Assembly: GCA_046295975.1 (NCBI GenBank)
Contig: JBKBMG010000004.1
Span: 62,001 to 126,000, forward strand
Reading direction: 5' to 3'
DNA from: UBA2357 sp046295975
Lineage (GTDB): Bacteria > Pseudomonadota > Gammaproteobacteria > Burkholderiales > Rhodocyclaceae
Length of the DNA: 64,000 bases
Both the position numbers and the translations under genes were made by a program. Positions 26,410 to 36,119 of this stretch are shown here, piece by piece. Below the pieces are notes generated by a model, which was given only the letters and a program-made list of their open reading frames with translations, made no database searches and was not told the DNA's origin. The stretch's first letter is position 1, and every line of letters begins with the position of its first letter.

Positions 26410-27459
26410 ATGAGAGCGTTCAGCACCCTTTCCACGTTGGCGGCGTCATGCGCCGCCCTTGCCATGGCGTTCGTGCCCGCGGCCCCGGTTCAGGCGCAGG
26501 AGGTGACCCTGCGGCTGCACCAGATGCTGCCGCCGCAGGCCACCATTCCGGCTGAGGCGATCGCCCCCTGGGCCCGCGCCGTCGAGGAGCAGAGCCAGGG
26601 GCGGATCAAGATCCGCCTTTTCCCCAGCATGCAGCTTGGCGGGCGTCCGCCGGAACTGTTCGATCAGGCGCGCGACGGCGTCGCCGATGTCATCTGGACG
26701 GTGCTGGGTTACACCCCGGGGCGCTTCCCCAAGAGCGAGGTGTTCGAACTGCCGTTCACCACCGGCAACGCGGAGCAGGGCTCGCGCGCCTTCCAGGAGT
26801 TCGTCGAAACCCACGCCGCCGATGAGTTCCAGGATGTCAAGCTGCTGGCAGTGCACGTGCACGGACCCGGCCTGTTCCACAGCCGGACGCCAATCGAGAA
26901 GCTCGAGGACTTGCGCGGCATGAGCGTGCGCGGCGGTTCGCGGGTGGTCAACATGATGCTCGAACAACTCGGCGCGACGCCGGTCGGCATGCCGGTGCCG
27001 GCAGTGGGCGAGGCGCTCTCCAAGGGCGTGATCACGGCCACCACGGTGCCGTGGGAGGTCGTTCCGCCGCTGCGGGTGCACGAAATGGTGCGCAACCATA
27101 CCGGTTTCTCCGGCGATACTGGCCTGTATACCCAGACCTTTGCGTTGGTCATGAACAAGCGCAGCTATGAGCGCCTGCCCGATGACCTGAAGCGCGTCAT
27201 CGACGCGAACTCGGGCAGCGACGTCGCCGCCCTGTTCGGCCGGGCGATGGACGAAGGGGATGCCAAGGCGCTGGCCATGGTGTCGGCCGACAAGCGCAAC
27301 CGTATCGTGGCGCTCGACGAAGCCGAGACCGAGCGCTGGAAGAAGGTCGGAGAGGCGGTGCGCGAGGCCTGGTTCGCCGAGGCGCAAGCCCGGGGCATGG
27401 ACGGACGCCAGCTTGCGGACGAGGCGGCCAGGCTTGTGAGCCGGCACTCGGGAGAGTGA
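26410..27459 (+). CDS. dctP: TRAP transporter periplasmic substrate-binding protein (DctP)
   Basis: 349 residues with a signal peptide (cleavage near APVQAQ/E). The GGRPPELFDQARDGVADVIW segment and the GMSVRGGSRVVN motif, whose Arg normally binds the carboxylate, are typical of DctP-type receptors. It would deliver an organic acid to the DctQM permease encoded next. Placement after the lig operon suggests an aromatic acid or a pathway acid such as protocatechuate, but the ligand is inferred. Confidence 0.93.
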   Translation: MRAFSTLSTLAASCAALAMAFVPAAPVQAQEVTLRLHQMLPPQATIPAEAIAPWARAVEEQSQGRIKIRLFPSMQLGGRPPELFDQARDGVADVIWTVLGYTPGRFPKSEVFELPFTTGNAEQGSRAFQEFVETHAADEFQDVKLLAVHVHGPGLFHSRTPIEKLEDLRGMSVRGGSRVVNMMLEQLGATPVGMPVPAVGEALSKGVITATTVPWEVVPPLRVHEMVRNHTGFSGDTGLYTQTFALVMNKRSYERLPDDLKRVIDANSGSDVAALFGRAMDEGDAKALAMVSADKRNRIVALDEAETERWKKVGEAVREAWFAEAQARGMDGRQLADEAARLVSRHSGE

Positions 27460-27462
27460 TTC

Positions 27463-28059
27463 ATGGCCGCACGAGGTTCGGGGGCAATCGCGATGGAGGT
27501 GTCAGGCATGGCAGGGACGGCAGCCGGTGACAGGGTAGGGCGACTGCTATACCACACCTGCCGCGGCATTGCCTGGTTCGGCGGAGTGGTGCTGGTGGCG
27601 CTGGCGGTGCTCAGCGTCGCCAGCATTGCCGGACGCAGCGCCAGTGGCGCGGGGTTCGGGCCCGGACCGGTGCCGGGTGATTTCGAACTGGTGGAGTTGG
27701 GCACGGCGCTGGCGGTGTTCTGCTTCCTGCCCTGGTGCCATCTGTCGCGCGCACATGCGGTGGTGGATTTGCTGTGGCGCCTGTACCCGCCCTGGCTCGC
27801 CCGCGGTGCCGAGATCGCCGCCGATCTCCTGATGCTCGTGGTGTGGCTGCTGCTGACCTGGCGCATGGGGGTGGCGATGCTGGAGTATCGCGCCCAAGGC
27901 GATACCAGCTTCATTTTGCGCATGCCTTTGTGGTGGGGCTATGCCTCGGCGCTGGTGCCGGCCGTGCTGGGGTGCGTGGCCTACGCCTGGCGATTGGCCG
28001 AAACGCTGGGTGTGGTGGCCGCGCCTGCCGGTTTCGTACGCTCGGCGGGGGGGCATTGA
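27463..28059 (+). CDS. dctQ: TRAP transporter small membrane subunit (DctQ)
   Basis: 198 residues with four hydrophobic helices (around 38-60, 84-100, 120-140, 155-175). LPWCHLSRAHAVVDL is the conserved DctQ cytoplasmic/helix-2 motif. It starts 3 bp after the dctP stop with GGAG at a good distance, and the dctM ATG directly follows its stop codon. It acts as the small partner of the DctM pump. Confidence 0.92.
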   Translation: MAARGSGAIAMEVSGMAGTAAGDRVGRLLYHTCRGIAWFGGVVLVALAVLSVASIAGRSASGAGFGPGPVPGDFELVELGTALAVFCFLPWCHLSRAHAVVDLLWRLYPPWLARGAEIAADLLMLVVWLLLTWRMGVAMLEYRAQGDTSFILRMPLWWGYASALVPAVLGCVAYAWRLAETLGVVAAPAGFVRSAGGH

Positions 28060-29388
28060 ATGGATTCCCTGCATCTGGCCGCCTGGTCGTTTCCGCTGTT
28101 GCTCATGCTCATCTTCCTGCGCATTCCCATCGGCCTGTCCATGCTGGTGGTGGGGCTGTGCGGTTCCTGGCTGGTGTTCGGCGACGCCCTGCCGCTGCTC
28201 AATCAGATGAAGAGCCTGGCCTACGGCCAGTTTTCGGTGCATTCCCTGTCCATCGTGCCGCTGTTCCTGCTGATGGGTCAGTTCGCCACCCTGGGAGGGC
28301 TGTCGCAGGCCTTGTTTGGCGCGGCCGAGGCCTTCATCGGCCACCGTCGAGGCGGTGTCGCGATTGCCGCGGTGGGCGCGTGCGCCGGTTTCGGCTCGAT
28401 CTGCGGGTCGTCGCTGGCAACCGCCGCGACGATGGGGCAGGTCGCCCTGCCGCAGCTGCGCCGCGCCGGCTATGACGGTGGCCTGGCGACGGCGACGCTG
28501 GCGGCCGGCGGTACCCTGGGCATTCTCATCCCGCCCTCCATCGTGCTGGTGATCTACGCCATTCTGGCCGAACAGAACATCGCCAAGATGTTCGCCGCGG
28601 CCCTGGTGCCAGGTCTGCTGGCAGCACTCGGCTATGCGATGGTGATCGCCGTGGTGGTGCGCCTGCGCCCGCACTGGGCGGGCACCATGGCACCGCTGCC
28701 GTGGCCACAGCGCTGGCGCGCGTTGGCGGCGGTGTGGCCGGTGGTGGTGATTTTCCTGGTGGTGATCGGCGGGATCTACGGCGGCGTGTTCACCCCCACC
28801 GAGGGGGCTGCGGTGGGGGTTGCCTCCACGGGTATGCTGGCCTGGTGGCGCGGCGGCCTGACGCCGGCCACACTGCGGCGTGCGCTGGAAGCGACCGCGG
28901 GCGCCACCGGCATGATCTTCATGATCGTCCTCGGTGCGGCGGCCTACAACAGCTTTCTGGCCTTGTCGCTGTTGCCGCAGGAACTGGCCGCCTGGGTCGG
29001 GGGCCAGGGCTTCGCGCCGTTCATGGTGCTGGCGGCGGTGTTGTTGTTCTACCTGGTGTTCGGCTGCGTGATGGATTCGCTGTCCATGATTCTGCTGACC
29101 GTGCCGATCTTCTTTCCGATGATCATGGGGCTGGACTTCGGGTTGTCGCCGGAGGAAACGGCGATCTGGTTCGGCGTGCTGGTCCTGATCGTGGTAGAGG
29201 TGGGGCTGATCACGCCGCCGGTGGGCATGAACCTGTTCATCATCCAGTCGATGGCGCCGGGGGTGTCGATGCGTGACACCTATCGCGGCGTCCTGCCCTT
29301 CGTCGCCAGCGACATCGCGCGTGTTGCGGTGCTCGTACTGTTCCCCGCGATTACGCTGTTCGTGCTGCGTTTCGGCGACATGGCTTAG
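28060..29388 (+). CDS. dctM: TRAP transporter large membrane subunit (DctM)
   Basis: 442 residues with about 12 membrane segments. LRIPIGLSM near the start, GSICGSSLATAATMG, the AGGTLGILIPPSI motif and FGCVMDSLSMILLTVPIFFP are hallmark DctM sequences. It drives Na+-coupled uptake of the DctP-bound acid. Gene order P-Q-M with no gaps is the standard operon. Confidence 0.95.
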   Translation: MDSLHLAAWSFPLLLMLIFLRIPIGLSMLVVGLCGSWLVFGDALPLLNQMKSLAYGQFSVHSLSIVPLFLLMGQFATLGGLSQALFGAAEAFIGHRRGGVAIAAVGACAGFGSICGSSLATAATMGQVALPQLRRAGYDGGLATATLAAGGTLGILIPPSIVLVIYAILAEQNIAKMFAAALVPGLLAALGYAMVIAVVVRLRPHWAGTMAPLPWPQRWRALAAVWPVVVIFLVVIGGIYGGVFTPTEGAAVGVASTGMLAWWRGGLTPATLRRALEATAGATGMIFMIVLGAAAYNSFLALSLLPQELAAWVGGQGFAPFMVLAAVLLFYLVFGCVMDSLSMILLTVPIFFPMIMGLDFGLSPEETAIWFGVLVLIVVEVGLITPPVGMNLFIIQSMAPGVSMRDTYRGVLPFVASDIARVAVLVLFPAITLFVLRFGDMA

Positions 29389-29736
29389 GGCGCAGCCGGC
29401 GCCTGCCTTGGCGGAGCGTTGTCCGATGGACTTGCCAAGTCTTGAACTCCCGCGCATTACCACGCAGATCGCAGGACCTGCCAGCGCGCCTGTCGCTGAC
29501 ATGATTCATGTGAGGTAGTGACGCGGCGCGGCAGTACGCCGGACTCCTGCCATGGCGAGGCTCCGCGCCATGCCGTATCGTTCTAGCAGCTATACCCCGC
29601 GCCGTGCCGCATGTCTTCGCCATGGTTACACAATGCCGTGAGACGACTGGGGCCGGCACACTGCGCCTAGGTTCTGCGGTGATCCGGCTCGGTTGTCCAG
29701 ATGCAGCACACAAAAAGAAGAACGTGGAGGGACAGC
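29389..29736. other. Intergenic region after dctM, with a hairpin
   Basis: 348 bp without a gene. CATGGCG (29551-29557) and CGCCATG (29566-29572) form a 7-bp stem that may end the TRAP transcript. The last ~100 bp should hold the promoter of the binding-protein gene, with a GTGGAGG ribosome site just before 29737. Confidence 0.5.
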
Positions 29737-30867
29737 ATGGCAGGAAACAAGATGGCGTCTTGGCGGACGCTGCGGACAGCAGGCATGGGCTGCATGCTTG
29801 CGGTGTACGGTGTGGCAGGAGCCGCCGATATCGTGATAGGGCAGAGTCTGACGTTGTCAGGCGAGGATGTGGAGATCGGACGCGTGATTCGCTCCGGCGC
29901 CGAGGCTTATGTTGGCCACGTCAATGCCACGGGGGGGATAGACGGACGTCGTCTGAGGCTTGTGACGCTGGAAGACCACGGTGATGTAGAGATCTACCGA
30001 CGCAATCTCGAGACCCTGATTACCCGCGACGGTGCCGTGGCCATCGTCAATTGCGTGGGCGATCGTTTCTGCCGCGTCGCCGCTGAGGTGGCCGACGCGC
30101 GCGGGGTGCCGCTGGTCGGTGCGATATCGGGTTCGTCCGCGTTGAGGCAGCCCGGCCGCATGGTGTTTGCGCTGCGGCCGGGTTACGCGGTCGAGGCGGA
30201 AGTGTTGACGCGGCAATTGAAGTCCGTCGGGGTTGCGCGGGTTGCGCTGGTCACCGAGGCGAAGCTGGCTTCTGACCAGCAGGCGGTGCTGGCGCGGGTG
30301 TTGGGCGCCGGTGGTCTGGAGGTCGTCGCGATGACTCTGGCCTCGCCCGCAGAACCCGACCTCGCGGCGTTGTTGCGGCAACTGGAGACGGGCGGTTTTG
30401 ATGCCGTTGTGCTCGAGTTCGGTGCCTCGACCTACGGCGTTCTGGCAGCGGGCGGATATGGCAGTCACCCGGCCTGGCCGGGCGTGATCGCCACCCTGGC
30501 CGATCCCACCCTGCGACTGTTGGCGACGACGTTTCGTGGGCGCATGATCGGTTTCACCATGCTCGTACCGAATCCCGAGCATACGGCACTGCCGGTGGTG
30601 CGCGAATTTCAGCACCACGTCGAACACTATTCCGAGGCCTCAGCCTTGTACCTGGACGGTTTCGAGGCCTACCTGAACCTGCGCGTCTGTGCCGAGGCGC
30701 TGACTCGGGCGGGCGGTGCCACGCCGGACAAGCTTGTGGCTGCGCTGGACCGGCTTTCAACGCTGGACCTGGGTGGCTTCACCGTGCGCGTGACCCGCGG
30801 CGAACGCGACGGGCCGGAGTGGGTGGATGTCGGCGTGGTATCGCGCTCGGGCCTGTTCCTGAATTGA
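29737..30867 (+). CDS. Orphan ABC-type periplasmic binding protein (Leu/aromatic-acid type I fold)
   Basis: About 376 residues with a signal peptide (cleavage near VAGAADIVIG). IVIGQSLTLSG and the GAEAYVGHVNATGGIDGRRLRL segment define the type I Leu/Ile/Val-binding family, members of which bind benzoates and cinnamates in several proteobacteria. ATG 29737 has GGAGG at a good distance; an upstream ATG at 29701 does not. No permease or ATPase gene is adjacent, so it must share a membrane complex encoded elsewhere or serve as a sensor. Its neighbour vanAB suggests vanillate or a phenylpropenoate as ligand, an inference. Confidence 0.85.
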   Translation: MAGNKMASWRTLRTAGMGCMLAVYGVAGAADIVIGQSLTLSGEDVEIGRVIRSGAEAYVGHVNATGGIDGRRLRLVTLEDHGDVEIYRRNLETLITRDGAVAIVNCVGDRFCRVAAEVADARGVPLVGAISGSSALRQPGRMVFALRPGYAVEAEVLTRQLKSVGVARVALVTEAKLASDQQAVLARVLGAGGLEVVAMTLASPAEPDLAALLRQLETGGFDAVVLEFGASTYGVLAAGGYGSHPAWPGVIATLADPTLRLLATTFRGRMIGFTMLVPNPEHTALPVVREFQHHVEHYSEASALYLDGFEAYLNLRVCAEALTRAGGATPDKLVAALDRLSTLDLGGFTVRVTRGERDGPEWVDVGVVSRSGLFLN

Positions 30868-30868
30868 T

Positions 30869-30888
30869 CGGCCGCCGTCGGGCGGCCG
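30869..30888. terminator. Bidirectional hairpin between binding protein and vanB
   Basis: CGGCCGCC (30869-30876) and GGCGGCCG (30881-30888) form a perfect 8-bp GC stem with a GTCG loop between two convergent genes. Confidence 0.7.
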
Positions 30889-30904
30889 GGGATGAGGCTG
30901 GGGG

Positions 30905-31873
30905 TCAGAGATCCAGCACCAGCCGGGCGCTGAGGGCGCGCGAGCAGCAGGGCGTAAACTGATTGTTGGCGGCTTGCTCGTCGGGCGTGAGGTAGAGGTC
31001 GCGGTGGTCCGGAATGCCATCCAGCACGCGGGTCAGGCAGGTGCCGCAGACTCCTTGCTCGCAGGACACCGGCAGGTCGACGCCATGGGCGTGGAGCACC
31101 TGGGCGACGCTGGTGCCGGCTGGGATGTGCAGGCGCCGACCGCTGCGGGCGAGTTCCACTTCGAAGGCACCGTCGATCGCGTCCGCGGCAGCCGGAGCGG
31201 CAGCGAAGCGCTCGATGTGGAGCTGGGTTTCGGGCCAGGCGTGTGCGCGGAAGGTGGCGAGAACGTGGTCGATGAAGCCGTTGGGCCCGCATACATGGAT
31301 GTGGGTGTCCGTCTCAGGTGAGCCCGCGAGGGTGGCAAGATCGAGTTTTTGCGACGGCGCGCCGTCGTCCAGGTGAAACTGCACCCGGTCGGCGTAGGCA
31401 CAGGCCTGCAGGTAGGGCCGAAATGCGGTGCGGGCGGCGCTGCGGGCGCAGTAGTGCAGTTCGAAGTCGGCACCACGCGTGGCAAGGGTTTCGGCCATGG
31501 CCAGCAGCGGGGTGATGCCGATGCCGCCGGCCAGCAGCAGATGGCGCCGACCCGGTGCCATTGGGAAGAGGTTGCGCGGTGCGCCGATCTGGATCAGGTC
31601 GCCCTCGGCGACGCGCTCGTGCATGGCGACCGAACCACCGCGCGAAGCCGGGTCGCGCAACACCGCGATCCGGTAGCGGTGGGTTTCGCCCGGGCGGTTG
31701 TAGAGCGAATACTGGCGTACCAGCCCGGGCTGGATATGCACGTCGATGTGGGCGCCGGCATCGAAGCCGGGCAGGGCGTCGCCTTGCGGCGGGACGAGTT
31801 CGAAACTGGCAATGTCTTCGGCCTCATGCACGATGCGTGCGACCCGGACGGTCAGGAGTTGGGGCATGCTCAT
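30905..31873 (-). CDS. vanB: Vanillate O-demethylase reductase subunit
   Basis: 322 residues, class IA ferredoxin reductase. The RQYSLYN FMN-binding motif, GGIGITPLLAMA for NAD(P)H, and a C-terminal plant-type [2Fe-2S] site (CEQGVCGTC with a distal Cys in TPCCSRAL) appear in the order expected. It passes electrons to the Rieske oxygenase VanA. The gene lies 24 bp downstream of vanA on the same strand. Confidence 0.95.
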   Translation of the reverse strand: MSMPQLLTVRVARIVHEAEDIASFELVPPQGDALPGFDAGAHIDVHIQPGLVRQYSLYNRPGETHRYRIAVLRDPASRGGSVAMHERVAEGDLIQIGAPRNLFPMAPGRRHLLLAGGIGITPLLAMAETLATRGADFELHYCARSAARTAFRPYLQACAYADRVQFHLDDGAPSQKLDLATLAGSPETDTHIHVCGPNGFIDHVLATFRAHAWPETQLHIERFAAAPAAADAIDGAFEVELARSGRRLHIPAGTSVAQVLHAHGVDLPVSCEQGVCGTCLTRVLDGIPDHRDLYLTPDEQAANNQFTPCCSRALSARLVLDL

Positions 31874-31896
31874 TGTGACGTTTCCGTTATGTAGTT

Positions 31897-32943
31897 TCAG
31901 GCAACTTGCTGCGTGCTGCTGCGTTCTTCGGCGACCAGGCGGTCGATGACCCGCCGCGCCTGTACGCCACCCGCATCGATGTTGAGCTTGAGCATCTGAC
32001 GCTCGGCGAAGGCCTGCAGGTTGCGCTGCTGGGCCTCGAGCATGGCGACGTCCTCGAGGAAGACCTTGCCCTGCGCCTCGCGGATAGTGGCGGTGAGCGC
32101 CGGGTCGTCCGCCTTGAAGTTGCGCGCGAGACCCCAGAAGTACCAGATCGAGTCGTCGCTCTCGGGCGTGATGAGGTCGACCACGATGCCCGCCACCCGG
32201 TGTTCGGGGGCCGCTTCGTGGGCACCGCGCCCGGCCAGCGCCACGCCGACGTCGATCATGACGTTGCTGGGTGGGGTGAAGCGGCAGATCTGCCAGCGAT
32301 CCACCTCGGCATCTTCGGGCAGTCCGGCGAAGCGCATGGCGTTGCGCCAGAAAGGGGGGGCGGTGATGTTCTCCATCAGCCGGCCAGTGATCACCTGATC
32401 GCCCTCGGTGACGGTTTTCGCCACGGCTTCCTCGATTTCCGGTTGACCAATGCTGGTGGCGTGTACATAGGTCTCATGGGTGAGATCCATGAGGTTGTCT
32501 ATCATCAGCCGATAATCGCAATCGATGCGATACACGCCGCCACCGTAGGCCCAGCCCGGGTCTTCGGCCCAGAACAGCTTGGGGATGAGGTCGGCGTCGG
32601 CCTGTTCCGGATCGCCCGGCCAGAACCAGACAAAGCCATGGCGCTCGACCACCGGGAAGCTGCGGTTGCGTGGGAAACCGCGCACGCGCTGGCCAGGCAT
32701 GCAGGCGGTGCTGCCGTCACAGCTCATGACCAGGCCGTGGTAGCCGCACACCAGTTGGCCGTCGCGTACATAGCCCAGCGATAGCGGCGCACCGCGGTGC
32801 GGACAGTAATCGTCCACGGCTGCGACCCGGCCTTCGGCATTGCGGAAGAACACCACGCTATGGCCGCAGATGCGCCTGCCCAGCGGCTTGTCGGCGACTT
32901 CCTCGGCGGTGGCGGCGACGTACCAGGTATTCTTGGGATACAT
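31897..32943 (-). CDS. vanA: Vanillate O-demethylase oxygenase subunit
   Basis: 348 residues. The Rieske cluster ligands are Cys47/His49 (CPH) and Cys66/His69 (CGYH); the mononuclear iron site is in NLMDLTHETYVH. VanA removes the methyl group of vanillate as formaldehyde, giving protocatechuate. ATG 32943 follows an AGGAGAGA site; the upstream in-frame ATG at 33039 would run through the operator region and is rejected. It is divergent from vanR, with a perfect VanR-type operator between them. Confidence 0.96.
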   Translation of the reverse strand: MYPKNTWYVAATAEEVADKPLGRRICGHSVVFFRNAEGRVAAVDDYCPHRGAPLSLGYVRDGQLVCGYHGLVMSCDGSTACMPGQRVRGFPRNRSFPVVERHGFVWFWPGDPEQADADLIPKLFWAEDPGWAYGGGVYRIDCDYRLMIDNLMDLTHETYVHATSIGQPEIEEAVAKTVTEGDQVITGRLMENITAPPFWRNAMRFAGLPEDAEVDRWQICRFTPPSNVMIDVGVALAGRGAHEAAPEHRVAGIVVDLITPESDDSIWYFWGLARNFKADDPALTATIREAQGKVFLEDVAMLEAQQRNLQAFAERQMLKLNIDAGGVQARRVIDRLVAEERSSTQQVA

Positions 32944-32989
32944 GTCTCTCTCCTCTGTGGGATGGGCTTGTGCGTTTGAATGTGATTGG

Positions 32990-33001
32990 ATTGGATCCAA
33001 T
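32990..33001. promoter_or_regulatory. VanR operator, perfect palindrome ATTGGATCCAAT
   Basis: ATTGGATCCAAT at 32990-33001 is identical to the operator known for Caulobacter VanR (the vanO site). It lies 47 bp upstream of vanA and 69 bp upstream of the GntR gene. Repression of vanAB relieved by vanillate is the known mode. Confidence 0.85.
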
Positions 33002-33041
33002 TGAGAGAAAAGATAAACGCAATCTGGTATAAATTTCAAGC

Positions 33042-33053
33042 ATGGGATCCAAA
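33042..33053. promoter_or_regulatory. Second, imperfect VanR operator
   Basis: ATGGGATCCAAA matches the perfect site at 10 of 12 positions. It sits just downstream of a -10-like TATAAA (33028-33033) and 17 bp before the vanR start, a position suited to autorepression. The two site centres are 52 bp apart, about five helical turns. Confidence 0.65.
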
Positions 33054-33069
33054 AAAAGGTTTATCGAGC

Positions 33070-33759
33070 ATGAGTGATACGGACACCAGCGTGGTTGCCA
33101 GCCTTCGCCGCCTGATCCTGGAGGGGGTGATACCGCAGGGCGAGCGCATGGCGGAGATCCCGGTCGCCGAGCGGCTGGGAGTGTCGCGCACGCCGGTGCG
33201 GCTGGCGTTTCGCGTGCTGGAACAGGAAGGCTTGCTGGCGCGCGTGGGCAAGCGGGGCCTGGTGGTGCGGGCGTTCTCGGAAGCCGACGTGATGTGTGCG
33301 GTGGAGGTGCGCGGCGTGCTGGAAGGGCTGGCGGCGCGGCGGCTGGCCGAGGCGGGCATGACCGCCGCCGTAAGCGATACCTTGCAGGCGGCGCTGCACG
33401 ACGGGGCGCAGGTACTGGACAAGGGCTATCTGGTTGAGGCGGACATCGCGGCGTGGTCGGACCTCAATGCGCGTTTCCACAAGACCATCGTCGAAGCGAC
33501 CGGCGCCCGGCCGATCGCCGACGCGATCGCCCGCAACAACCATTTGCCATTCGCTTCGTCCGACTCCATTGTCATCGACTTCGGCGCCCTGGGGCGGGAG
33601 TACGAGAAGCTGCGCGTGGCGCAACTACAGCATCAGCTCCTCTTCGGCGCGCTGGTGTCGGGTGAGGGCGCGCGCGCCGAGATGCTGATGCGCGAGCACG
33701 CCTGGGTGGGCTTGCGCTACGGCGAGTTGCTGGAACCGGCGCGGCGCGCCACGCCGTAG
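33070..33759 (+). CDS. vanR: GntR-family (FadR subfamily) repressor of vanAB
   Basis: 229 residues. The N-terminal winged HTH (EIPVAERLGVSRTPVRLAFRVLEQEGL) is followed by an all-helical FCD effector domain with LNARFHKTIVEATG. It is divergent from vanA and preceded by two VanR-type operators, which fixes the assignment. It should respond to vanillate. No strong ribosome site precedes the ATG (TTTATCGAGC), suggesting low expression. Confidence 0.92.
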   Translation: MSDTDTSVVASLRRLILEGVIPQGERMAEIPVAERLGVSRTPVRLAFRVLEQEGLLARVGKRGLVVRAFSEADVMCAVEVRGVLEGLAARRLAEAGMTAAVSDTLQAALHDGAQVLDKGYLVEADIAAWSDLNARFHKTIVEATGARPIADAIARNNHLPFASSDSIVIDFGALGREYEKLRVAQLQHQLLFGALVSGEGARAEMLMREHAWVGLRYGELLEPARRATP

Positions 33760-33773
33760 GGGGCGGAACCAGC

Positions 33774-33790
33774 GCGGTACGCCGTACCGC
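33774..33790. terminator. Hairpin between convergent vanR and sigma-54 activator genes
   Basis: GCGGTAC (33774-33780) and GTACCGC (33784-33790) form a 7-bp stem with a 3-nt loop, located between the two 3' ends. No T-tract. Confidence 0.45.
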
Positions 33791-33882
33791 AAGGGTTGCA
33801 ACCTGCGCGCGAAATCGCGCCGGCGGGGCCGGGTGGCGAGCGCGTTCGGTAGTGCGGCAACCGAACATCGCTCGGGTTGACG

Positions 33883-35742
<1,860 letters not shown>

Positions 35743-35877
35743 GAGAGTCTCCTCGTTGTCGTTGTTCTGCGGGCAGGAGGCCGGCGAGCGGCATCTGAGC
35801 GATGGTGCCTGGCGCCGGTCTCGTTCCGGTGCTTGTCCGTCTCCGTGTTTCAAAATTATCAATTCTTATCCTCCCAT

Positions 35878-35893
35878 TTAACAAACTTGTTAA
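35878..35893. promoter_or_regulatory. Candidate upstream activator site, inverted repeat
   Basis: TTAACAAACTTGTTAA has perfect 7-bp arms around a 2-nt centre. It lies about 140 bp upstream of the -24 box, the usual distance for XylR/DmpR-class activator sites. Its sequence differs from the classic TTGATCAATTGATCAA site, so a variant specificity is implied if it is functional. Confidence 0.55.
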
Positions 35894-36017
35894 GCGAAAC
35901 GCCACGGCTTTCGATGATGCGTTGCCGCAGCATGCCGGCCGTGTGTCGGCACCATTCGCAGACGGCAGGGGGGCGAGCGCGAATGCTGCGGTGCGGGGAT
36001 CGGCTGCGTGGCGGATG

Positions 36018-36033
36018 TGGCACGGCGATTGCG
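36018..36033 (+). promoter_or_regulatory. Sigma-54 promoter (-24/-12)
   Basis: TGGCACGGCGATTGCG matches the consensus TGGCAC-N5-TTGCA at all but the last base, with the invariant GG and GC exactly 10 bp apart. It lies 87 bp upstream of the GTG start of the XylC-like gene and points along the operon. Confidence 0.8.
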
Positions 36034-36119
36034 ATTCAGGCTATCGAGACGGCGGCCGCTGCGGTGTGAATAACGCGGCCGGAACGAAAACGACACCCAG
36101 CCCGATGGAGGTAATCGAA

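Larger units (their letters stand above)
35743..36119. promoter_or_regulatory. Regulatory region of the sigma-54 operon
   Basis: 377 bp without a gene between the activator and the XylC-like gene. It holds an AT-rich block (35848-35895) containing a perfect palindrome, a -24/-12 promoter at 36018-36033 and a ribosome site at 36107-36111. The frame that runs through it in register with the dehydrogenase lacks coding character. Confidence 0.7.

Noticed and set aside
27547..29502. 651-aa minus-strand open frame opposite dctQ/dctM
   Set aside because: His/Gln/Arg-rich composition typical of antisense of membrane-protein codons, no motifs, and the plus strand encodes clear TRAP subunits.
32944..33039. 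N-terminal extension of vanA to 33039
   Set aside because: It would translate the VanR operator region; ATG 32943 has a strong ribosome site and matches the usual VanA N-terminus (MYPKNTWYVA).
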